Shown here one piece after another: positions 10,201 through 17,400 of a stretch of 64,000 nucleotides of DNA (its first letter is position 1; every line of letters begins with the position of its first letter). The notes beneath the pieces were generated by a model, which saw only the letters and a program-made list of their open reading frames with translations, did no database searches and was not told the origin of the DNA. Position numbers and translations under genes: made by a program. The stretch spans positions 54,054,187-54,118,186 of the forward strand of contig JACBWW010000003.1 in the NCBI GenBank assembly GCA_020086605.1, in the 5' to 3' direction. This DNA is from Lanius collurio (lineage: Eukaryota; Chordata; Aves; Passeriformes; Laniidae).

Positions 10201-11612
10201 TCTAGAATATACTTAGATAAAAAGAATTAATGATTGTCTAAATCTCTTATATGGTCTAAACCAAATAATGAATAGAAGTTGCCCACAATGTCAGGCAAGT
10301 TCCAAAAAACATCAAACATAATATCATACCAGTATGAACATTACTAGTAATACAGGGAGATAACACCACCATTTTTGAACATCACTTATCTGTATGTAAA
10401 AACAAAGAATTACTAATGGCAGAGTGTCAAGGTCTACTCACACTGTAGTGGTGAGCAGTATCAGAAATGGCATGCAGCTGTAACACTTGCACTCAGAGAC
10501 CTGTGGAAAGTCTACCTGGAGAGCTGACACTTGTACATAATTTATATGAGCAAGTATTACACGTTAAAAGATAGAGCATGTGCTTTTAAAATAGCATGCC
10601 AGAAGAATTCATTATGTAAAATAATGATAATATATCCATCAAGATGGGCACTTTACACTAATCAAACGCATTTCCTCAAATTTTGAGTCATGTATTAGAA
10701 TTCCTGGTAAATAAAACTTTTTGATTTAAAAGGTGGAAGACAAAATAATTCCAAATTCTTTAAAACCCCACAAGTCACTTCTATGTATTTTTCTGTAGCA
10801 TCTTCACAGTAGTGCATTCCATGACGCAAGATAAAACCTTGAAATAATTCAACTTTTACAGCACATCACACTTTATGTGCACATATTCTGTGCATTAAAA
10901 AGTGACATTGCTTCAGATGAGACAAAATTTGTTCAAAATTCCTACAACACAATTACACCTAAAAATGGATTCAGATATTACTTACATTTAGGTGTATATA
11001 AGAAGACTAATTCTACTTAGAAAAATAAATTTGTGTGACAGATTTAAAGGAATCAAGAAGATATAATGGGAAATATATAAACAAGCACTGAAAACCACCA
11101 CCAACTGCTTGTAGCTTGGTTACAACCCAAATAGTGACAGTATAAAAACGACAATTTGCTTAACAAAGGTGCTTGCTGCAAAGGCAAGCATTTTTTTTAT
11201 ACGTAAAAAAGCCCTTAAGTCAAAAGGGCTTTTTGACACAGCAGTAAATAGGGAACATTGTAGTATGGTCTTTAGTACTGACACTGTGTGGAGAAATGTC
11301 CACGGTCTGAAGAGCATAATATAAATATCTTCATGAGACTGAATGGTTGACAGACTCGCTGCCCATAAGTAATGTGTAAATGGACTCGCTGTCCATTTAC
11401 ACATTAAAACATACATCTGCAACACGTATTTTCTGAATGCAAGCTACACCACAAGCAACAGCTCCAACCTTCTGAAACAAATCATTATTAATCAGCCTGT
11501 GGCCTGATTCGTCGCGCAATGATTTCAAGTACAGCAATTTAAAAAAATTGGATACTTATAATTTATAGGGTCTTGGGCTTTCAAATCCTTTGTCTCCTTT
11601 CTTCCTATTCAT
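1..11612 (-). CDS. TAF2: TAF2, 5' part (TFIID subunit 2), runs off the left edge
   Basis: TAF2 is the large TFIID subunit with an M1-aminopeptidase-like N-terminal fold that helps TFIID contact core promoters in the nucleus. Three minus-strand exons (11612-11560, 10067-10013, 9227-9067) join to 269 coding bases, 89 codons plus two bases. The product begins MNRKKGDKGFESPRPYK and includes VVCINNINFQRKSVV, ELTIFPTVANLNRIKLN and NDLEAAFIYNDPTLEVC, which I recognise as the start of vertebrate TAF2. The next exon was not found between 1 and 9066, so that stretch is read as intron and the rest of this roughly 1,200-residue protein lies outside. Human TAF2 starts about ten residues upstream of the MNRKK methionine. 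Here a CAG|G precedes that ATG, so an unlocated upstream coding exon is possible. The first intron seen is AT-AC rather than GT-AG. DSCC1 lies upstream in the same orientation. Confidence 0.93.
1285..1705 (-). repeat. 3' LTR of the 1.3-4.7 kb provirus
   Basis: Starts TGTCATGG and ends near CCAGAACA. It aligns along its length with 4300-4737, with many substitutions and small indels. A (CA)n tract lies just inside it at 1784-1822. Confidence 0.85.
1784..1822. repeat. (CA)n microsatellite
   Basis: TA/CA dinucleotides from 1770 grade into an almost pure (CA)n run interrupted by one AAAC, ending before catatacag. Likely length-polymorphic. Confidence 0.9.
2110..2346 (-). pseudogene. Retroviral integrase C-terminal-like remnant
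   Basis: The minus-strand frame contains VVHMRNMLGKTVWISP and PGCTWWVVQRDGEA, which looks like the small C-terminal DNA-binding part of a retroviral integrase plus downstream sequence. It lies in the right order after 2718-3065, but the catalytic core between them is not open in one frame. Confidence 0.45.
2718..3065 (-). pseudogene. Retroviral integrase N-terminal-like remnant
   Basis: A minus-strand frame carries a degraded His-His-Cys-Cys zinc-binding pattern. SSHQGEDAVYRWAHNLG supplies a histidine, and VIHNYEACTAVQA supplies a histidine and one cysteine, with the other cysteine apparently lost. Upstream is HNKQVDQAAK, typical of the RNase H-integrase linker. ERVL-like assignment is inference. 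Stops and frame shifts follow. Confidence 0.65.
3152..3367 (-). pseudogene. Retroviral RNase H-like pol remnant
   Basis: The minus strand reads GGSSQVAELKAVQVALD, resembling the AEL-x-A-x3-AL helix of retroviral RNase H. The frame is open for about 70 codons and then broken. It precedes the integrase remnant in the expected order. It is inactive: surrounding catalytic motifs and frame continuity are lost. Confidence 0.6.
3337..3693 (-). pseudogene. Unassigned retroviral internal ORF remnant
   Basis: 118 open codons on the minus strand, acidic and rich in Glu, Gln, Ser and Pro (for example SSSSEEEKVTCPEEAPPY). Its place between the leader and the RNase H-like remnant suggests gag or gag-pro sequence, but I recognise no capsid or zinc-knuckle motif. 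Confidence 0.35.
4300..4737 (-). repeat. 5' LTR of the 1.3-4.7 kb provirus
   Basis: Starts TGTCCTGGC on the plus strand and ends GTCAGGACA, giving inverted termini. It shares with 1285-1705 the blocks GAGATAAGAATAATTTAC, caacaata and TGCAAAAATTAA. It contains a G run at 4398-4411 absent from the partner. In minus orientation it is the upstream LTR. Confidence 0.88.
4743..6540. other. TAF2 intron, no recognisable feature
   Basis: AT-rich intronic DNA after the provirus. No exon with good splice sites, and no CR1 or LTR sequence seen. Confidence 0.6.
6546..6740 (+). mobile_element. CR1 LINE 3' fragment
   Basis: It has the typical order of CR1 3' landmarks: CATTGGAACAG, then ACCATCCCTGGAAGTGTTCAA, then TTGGAC-like and CTTTTCCAACTTTAA, with ATGATTTTATG at the end. 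It is diverged and 5'-truncated. It lies antisense to TAF2. Confidence 0.85.
7617..7872 (-). mobile_element. CR1 LINE 3' fragment, minus
   Basis: Plus-strand reading cagaatcacagaatgactgaggttggaag is the complement of a CR1 3' end. It is followed by tctggtccaacccc, gggtcacctac and the upstream 3'UTR landmarks, so its 3' terminus is near 7617. Confidence 0.88.
7880..8113 (+). mobile_element. CR1 LINE 3' fragment, plus
   Basis: Carries GGAGCATGTTGCCTGGAGAG, TCCATCCCTGAAGATACTCAA, GGGGAGTTGGACTAGGTG and CTTTTCCAGCCTAAAG, ending in CTGTGATTTCAT. It abuts the minus-strand CR1 at 7617-7872 so that their 5' sides meet. Confidence 0.88.
8114..9066. other. TAF2 intron, no recognisable feature
   Basis: AT-rich intron between the CR1 pair and the 9067-9227 exon. 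No further exon or repeat recognised. Confidence 0.6.
9067..9227 (-). CDS. TAF2: TAF2 exon, GYVELTIFPTVANLNR...ESKQ
   Basis: The 161-base exon is bounded by tag|GGTTATG at 9227 and CA|GTAAGT at 9067. It translates to G-Y-V-E-L-T-I-F-P-T-V-A-N-L-N-R onward through Y-R-V-R-V-N-D-L-E-A-A-F and ends in E-S-K-Q with a phase-2 split codon. It encodes the start of the aminopeptidase-like N-terminal domain. No frameshift or stop is seen. Confidence 0.95.
9228..10012. other. TAF2: TAF2 intron (785 bp), no recognisable feature
   Basis: A GT-AG intron on the minus strand: donor GTAAGT at 10012, acceptor tcatag at 9228. Nothing else seen. Confidence 0.8.
10013..10067 (-). CDS. TAF2: TAF2 exon, THQVVCINNINFQRKSVV
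   Basis: This 55-base exon completes the split leucine codon (AAA TT|A) and then reads T-H-Q-V-V-C-I-N-N-I-N-F-Q-R-K-S-V-V, identical to TAF2 as I remember it. The donor is GTAAGT at 10012-10007. On the acceptor side the minus strand reads a long T tract, ctttcag, then cac, then AACTCAT. Only cutting after the AC at 10069-10068 keeps the frame with the preceding exon. Cutting after the AG at 10072-10071 would add three bases and require a different upstream end. Confidence 0.88.
11170..11190. repeat. Perfect 7-bp hairpin
   Basis: TGCTTGC (11170-11176) and GCAAGCA (11184-11190) are perfect inverted copies around a 7-base loop. First of a cluster in the AT-AC intron. Confidence 0.8.
11206..11234. 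repeat. Perfect 11-bp hairpin with A/T tails
   Basis: AAAAAGCCCTT (11206-11216) and AAGGGCTTTTT (11224-11234) are perfect inverted copies with a 7-base loop. It looks like a bacterial terminator, but the context is a vertebrate intron. Confidence 0.85.
11370..11406. repeat. Perfect 16-bp hairpin
   Basis: TAATGTGTAAATGGAC (11370-11385) and GTCCATTTACACATTA (11391-11406) are perfect inverted copies around the 5-base loop TCGCT. A nearby copy of GACTCGCTG at 11353-11361 repeats the loop region directly, which suggests a local template-switch duplication. Confidence 0.9.
11560..11612 (-). CDS. TAF2: TAF2 exon with MNRKKGDK start
   Basis: Read on the minus strand from the ATG at 11612-11610, this gives M-N-R-K-K-G-D-K-G-F-E-S-P-R-P-Y-K plus two bases of the next codon. 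The bases just after are ATAAGTATCC. The only nearby GT (11555-11554) would leave an in-frame TAA in the exon, so the exon is ended before AT at 11559-11558. Bases 11613-11615 plus upstream sequence read ttcag|g before the ATG, an acceptor-like context, so the exon may begin at 11613 with coding or untranslated sequence further upstream. Confidence 0.85.
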
Positions 11613-11849
11613 CCTGAAGCGTAGCACTAAACACACGCTGCTGACCGTCAGACTGGCATCAACACCATTCTCGCTCAATGGGTCCTTCGATTTTTCCCCG
11701 TGTCACGCTGTGTTTGATCACTCATCTCAGCGGCTGTGTGACCCCCAGCAGTCCGGAATCTTCAGCTCGAGTGTGCACCATCGTTACAGCACCACCACCA
11801 CGCAGTGTTTGTACATAACCTTCTCTGGGTGCACACACAGCCCCTCTGC

Positions 11850-12500
11850 CCGCTCCGTCTGTCTGGTACCAGTCCGGAGGCGCTTCCTCTCCGCGGGAAG
11901 TACGGAAAACAACCGGCTCAGCGAGCAGTGGCGGCGGGAGCGACGGAATCAGGAGGGCCGCAGCCGGGACGGCCGGGCAGACACCGGGGTCCGCGCTCCT
12001 GGGAGCGCCGGCTGGGGCAGCGCCGTCCTCTGAGAGCCGGGAAAGGTGCCGAGGGTCGAGAGGGCCGGGCGGCGGCCAGGCCCGGGACAGGGTCGGCCCC
12101 GCGGGACTCCCTCAGCAGCGCACCCGCTGCGGCCCTTCCGCAGCCGCCGCCATCTTGCCGGTCACCTCCGACCCCGCGGGTGAGAGGTTACGGCCCGATT
12201 AAGTGAGCTCTTTCGCTAAAGGCGGGAAAGGCTTTTGGGAGTCTTGCTTTTTACAGAACGGCGGCGCAGCGACAGCGGCGGCAGCCGGAAGAAAGAAAGA
12301 AAAAGAAAAAAAAAAAAAAAAAAAAAAAGAAGAGGAACCCCCCGCCCCCAAATAATGCAAAAGCCGGGAGAGGAGCCGGGCCTGTCCCCGTGCGCAGGCG
12401 CCGCGGTTCGCGCAGGCGCAGGCCGGGCCGCCGGGAAGGGGCGGCGGGAGCGGCGGCGGCGCGAACGAGCTCTGCCTCCCACGCCCCGGTGTCCCCTGGA
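11850..12500 (-). promoter_or_regulatory. TAF2: TAF2 CpG-island promoter with YY1 and NRF1 motifs
   Basis: This block is very GC- and CpG-rich against AT-rich surroundings and lies directly upstream of TAF2 on the minus strand. A perfect YY1-type element, CAAGATGGCGGC on the minus strand (12157-12146), is typical of positions at or just downstream of the start site of TATA-less genes. Two NRF1-like palindromic motifs, TGCGCAGGCGC at 12391-12401 and GCGCAGGCGCA at 12410-12420, lie further upstream. A run of about two dozen A bases at 12304-12328 interrupts the island. No TATA box was seen. I infer a start site near 12.15-12.2 kb. Confidence 0.75.
12112..12153 (-). other. Possible short upstream ORF in TAF2 5' leader
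   Basis: The ATG inside the YY1-type element (12153-12151) opens a 13-codon frame beginning M-A-A-A-A-E and ending in TGA at 12114-12112. If transcription starts upstream of it, this is a uORF. If it starts within the YY1 motif, it is only a binding site. The frame cannot be joined to the MNRKK exon through a GT donor in the right phase. Confidence 0.3.
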
Positions 12501-12829
12501 GTAGCCGGACACGAGGTAAAATTCCTTCATAACCAACACTGCTCTATTATAAGTAAGTTTTGACGCATCCATATCAGGTTAAAATAAATGCTTGCATCAG
12601 AGAAACTGATGGAGTTTGAAAGCATCATTTAATTTTGAATGCTTAACAGAACCAAGCAGCAGCACTGAACGCATGGAAGGGTAACACACACAAAATTAAT
12701 TTACAGGAACTGTTCTCACAGTTGTAATAAAGCACTATTCATGAAATACTTGGTTTATGTATTTTAATAAGAAACCCCTATGTAAATACAAACTTGGACA
12801 ACAGATTACATAAGACCATAATTGTATTG

Positions 12830-14301
12830 TGTATTTATTTCATCTAAGGAACCTAATGTGATGCAATGGAAGAATGTCCAAGTCTTTTCCATTCATATTA
12901 CCATTGATCTCTCGAGAGTGAACTTCCTGGTGTTATTAGAGGACCACAACCAGACAGCAAACAGGCAGCTCTTCCCAGCAGAGAGCCATAATAGATCTCT
13001 GCACAGCTGGTCAAACACCACACCCCTAGCACCAGGAACGTGGAGCACAGGGCACTGCCCTTGCATTACTGGGCAACAATAAACAGAGCTCAGGAAGCAG
13101 GTTTTATTCAGCTTTTTATCTGTTCCAAATTCCAAGTATACATAATATGCATCTTAAGAGTTACATCTGATTTAGGAGGAGTTTTTCTCCTCTTCCCTAC
13201 AGCTCACTCTACAGCTGGAATGCTGGCAGTTCCAAGGTATTTCACACCTCACATCTGAATCTGATAGAAAAAATGCTTCTTGTATCAAATAACAATAGAA
13301 CTGTTAAGTTTAAAATACATATCTGAAAACTATCTAATATTAAACTCTACTGACATGCAAACAATCCTTTTTAATGATGACAAGATTACCATCTCAGGCA
13401 CACCATTTAATGACAGTGTCATAAGAACATCCTGTTTCACTGTACATGGAACAGTATTATACTGCAAGTTTTTAAGGCACAATTTCTACGTGCATTTATT
13501 TGTCACAACAAAGTTTTAAAAAAATAATTGTACTACAAAAGGTTTTTAAAAAGCACAAATAGTCTTCTGTAAGGCCTGTAGATTTACCTCATCTACATTT
13601 TAATGACAGCTTATAGGATATTCATAACACAATGTTCAAGTACTCTCTTATGTTCACACTTCACTACAATTCACGCTTTTTTTTGGTAATATATAGAAGG
13701 CCATTCTGCCAAATATTAAAGTGTCAGGTGCTTGTGCTGATTGTGTTCATAGACATGACCTTAAAAAGAACCGCTTTTCAAAATCAAGACTAGCATATTC
13801 TCAATGGGGAATGATTTGTTCATGAGCTTGATGAGCTCTGTGCTATTTAAAATGTGAACACTGCAATGAAACCTTAATTTTTAAGAATGGTCACTAATGG
13901 GAAGAAGACTAAAATTTCCATTTTGGTATTCAAATCCATTCAAGTGATTGAATTATTATAATGAAGGTTTTAAATTTTCATTTCAGACTTAAACAGATTT
14001 AAGTGTACTCAAGAAGTATCTTGGCTCCTGGCTTAACTAGACACAAAGGAAAAAGAAGTTGGGCAAAAGAAGGTTGACAAAGGAAGGTGAAGCTGAACTA
14101 TCATTCCTTAGAGGCTACAAGTGCCCTCACACTCTCCTTAGCTGAGCAGGAAACACAGCTTGTTCAAGTAGCTTAGCTGCTTACACTCAAGTACAATGTT
14201 AATGTATAATGTTGGTTGGCAACTCTTTTCCCCAGAAGGCAGCAGCAAGTAACATTCACTGTTACTATATTCAGTTTCCTCAGTTCTTCAAACAATATTT
14301 G
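12830..14301 (-). other. DSCC1: DSCC1 3' untranslated region and downstream spacer
   Basis: AT-rich sequence after the DSCC1 stop with no coding potential recognised. Minus-strand AATAAA hexamers appear as TTTATT at 13495-13500, 13103-13108 and 12834-12839, about 0.8, 1.2 and 1.5 kb past the stop. I cannot tell which is used. The nearest signal would leave about 1.3 kb to the TAF2 start region, so the two genes are tightly packed head to tail. Confidence 0.5.
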
Positions 14302-14410
14302 TTATGAGATGGGTCTTCTAGAATTATAAACTTTAACACCATTCAGCATTGAGGAGCGGGCATATTTTGTCAGAAGAGCACCAACAGTCTGCTTCTCTGC
14401 ACACAAGTCT
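14302..14410 (-). CDS. DSCC1: DSCC1 last coding exon (exon 9)
   Basis: Acceptor ctttag|AGACTTG. It translates (Q)[16 protein letters not shown] and ends [11 protein letters not shown] then TAA at 14304-14302, the conserved C terminus of the family. Confidence 0.96.
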
Positions 14411-17400
14411 CTAAAGAGGAAATAAAGCACATGACACTGGCATTAAAAGATATTCTCACACAAAATGAATCTGTAAAACACTTGCAACTACAGCAATAAA
14501 CTGGATTAGGGTATTAGGAAAAAAACCCAGACTACTGATAACTGTCACATAATGCTTTGAATCACCTAAAGTTCAGAACTTACCTTGACATTTAAGCAAT
14601 AGGCAAAACTACATTCCTTACTTCAGAAAAAGGAATTTTGGTTTTATGGGGAGTTTTTATTATTACTGTTGTCTAATGATTTTTCAGTCTAGCTAAACAG
14701 TTAGCTCTGAACTATTCAGTTATATTACAATAAATTTAGAGCCACTCATAAAGGGTTGATGCAGTTCCTTCTGGGTTACCATCAATATTTGCTCAAATAT
14801 ATCACAGCTGGGCATTCCAGATAGTGCAGTAGTGTAAGTCTTAACCACCAAAGGAACAAAAGATGCAGTATAGGAAGCACTACTCCTCTATAAGCTCTAG
14901 TGTTGTAAATAGAGAGACTGATTTTATGTGTCAGGAGGTTTGGCCTTTGAATTAAATCTGCCTTAATCAAATGAGACTTATCACCCATTTAAATCCAGTA
15001 AGATCAGCTTTTTACACACATTTAAATACAAAAAAGACAGTTACAGTTCCCAGAGGTGGGTATTCCATTCATACAGAATCCATAGGTATAGTAGTTGAGG
15101 CAATGATAGTTCATCAGAAGGCAGTTATGCAAAAAGGGAAGAATATAATACTAATTATATTTTAATAAAAAGAAATACATCCTTACTGTATATAAGGGGT
15201 AATATCCACTTCTGTCCACTTTTCTCGTATGCCAAATAAGCTGTTGAATCTTTCCTGGTTGTCTTCAGGTAAGTCTTCTACTTTGAGCAGACAGATTGTC
15301 TCTGGTCTTGAACTCTTATCTACAAGAGCCAAGCCCTGCAGATCAGCATCAGAAAGAAAATGTTAAGTACACATGCAATTAAACTTCCTTTTTTCTGACA
15401 GTATTCCATACAAGTTGCTCTTTGCAGATCCAAAGCCTTCTAGAACTGCACTACCAGAGGCAAACTGAAGAAGTATCATAAAGGTGCTGTTTTACATGCA
15501 GTATTTATAATTTTCTTTATGACAAGAAGGAAGGATAATCCAAGGGGTTCCAACATGTCTGCCTCCTTTGAGGAAAGGATTCCCATAGTGCTAGCTGCTC
15601 TACTGGCTGTCACTAAAATCTGTTCATCAACCTGAATTATAATTTCAGACTACTGGTGCTTGTAGAGGATGTCATAAAGAGTACTTGAACTCAAAAGCTG
15701 ACAGAAACAACACAATACCCAATAACAGATAAAATCTATATATGACACAAGTCAGTTACAGCCTACTCACAAAAAAATCTATACATCTTTATGTGTTTAC
15801 CTGAAGCTGATCAAGCCTTGTTTTCATCCCCTCAGGGACACTCTGTTGCCAGACTTCTTCAAACTCTGATAGATTGAATTTAACTGCATTTTGCAAAAGC
15901 ATTTGTGCTATAGCTCTGCATATTTTATCTTCACGCATTTCAAAGAAAACCTCTCCTGCTGAGAAGCAAAAACTAGGTTATCTTGGGTTCTTGCCTTTTG
16001 ATAAAAGAACAGAGAACAGCCTCATATTTCCACTCTGTTCTACAGTCTTCTATACAAGAAGTATCCTCTTTTTTCTTTTCCTCAGGAAGTAATGAGACTT
16101 GGCATTAATTTGAATAAATTATGGTATCTTCTCATTCTCAAGAACAAATTATGCAGAATTCAGCATCACTGTCCCAAATACAGTATTAATTCATATCAAT
16201 ATATGTATTTGCCCTCCATGTTTTCCCCTTTCACAGTGTACTGTTTCTCCTACAGCTTTCATTCCTATTTCTGAATGGCTTGTATTAAAGTATTTGCTTA
16301 AACAATTAACAAAACTTTCACTTCTTTAATCACCCTTATGAGATTATGAAGGGGTAAGACTTCATTTTCTCTCACACTGACTTGGCTAAAATTCTCTGAA
16401 CAAAATTAGGTACAGACACTTCCTTCTATTGTTTCAGCCACCTGTCTTCAAACTTGTTCCTTGTGCAAGCTACTTAAATATATTAAGACAAGAGTCTGTT
16501 GTCACTCCAATTACTTTCCTATGTGCTTTAAAGTTGAGTGCAACTCCTCCTTCAGCTGAAGGTGAGATGATGAAAACAACTGTGGGAAAGAATTCAGACT
16601 GAGATTAAGGCAGTGCAATATTGTATCTGCGTATGAGATGGACAATGGAAATCTAATCAATACAACCAACAGATCTTGTGGTGCAGTTCAAGAGATCAAA
16701 AGCAGATACCTACTTCAGGCAAGCTGAATTCATGCCACTGACTACTTACAATAGCACAATTAATTGCTTAAATATCTGAGGCCTTCTAGGGTATCTAAAG
16801 AGAGATTTCATCTAAATTTTCTAGTGATTGTTGTAGCCTATTAACCTCCTGATTCTGTGATGCCATGTAACCCCTGTTCCCTCCCTAGTCTTGGCCACTC
16901 CAGGCAGACCCCACAAGTGATCTTTCTTTAGTCACAAAATTATGGCTTGTAGACACCTAATAAATCACTTCCAGCACCTCTGTTCACAATTTATACCTAG
17001 GGTCTTGTACACTTTAATAGTCATTTTAACTATGAAATTTCCTTTAACAATTGTATTGATTTTTAGCTCAGTTTGCTCCCTCCTTATACTGGCACTGTAG
17101 CAAACTCATTTGTTTGGGCTATCCTTCACAAAATCTACATTTCCTCATTAGTAACTATGTATTTTATACAAAGTTAAAACTTACCATCAACATATTTCCT
17201 GCCATAGCTTACAAGAATGTGTTCTATCATCTCTCTGGGAAAAAAAAAAAAAAAACAGAAATCAAGTTCTAACACTGTTCTTTAGAACACTACAGAAACA
17301 GTCACCAAGAAGATTAAGGTATAGAGAAAAAAATAAATTGAAGATAATAGATTATGGGACACATTTTTGTGGGTGAAATGAAGAAAGAGATAAAAAAACA

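Larger units (their letters stand above)
10068..11559 (-). other. TAF2: TAF2 AT-AC intron, with a hairpin cluster
   Basis: On the minus strand the intron starts ATAAGTATCC and ends in a pyrimidine run, ctttcag, cac. Its donor looks like a U2-type GTAAGT with the first base changed to A. It lacks a good U12 donor (RTATCCTT at position 1) and I see no TTCCTTAAC-like branch site near the end. Four short inverted repeats cluster at 11170-11406, described separately. Nothing else was recognised inside. Confidence 0.7.

Noticed and set aside
11206..11234. Rho-independent terminator
   Set aside because: The stem plus T run looks like one, but such terminators do not act in a vertebrate RNA polymerase II intron.
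11554..11559. U12-type donor at GTATCC in the TAF2 intron
   Set aside because: GTATCC resembles a minor-spliceosome donor, but using it leaves an in-frame TAA in the exon. The expected CTT after it and a branch site near the acceptor are missing.
11590..12206. Plus-strand open frames over the TAF2 promoter and MNRKK exon
   Set aside because: They oppose the recognised TAF2 exon and the island, and have no recognisable protein similarity.
12235..12504. Lysine-rich open frame
   Set aside because: It is a translation of the A-run and its flanks in the promoter island, not a protein.
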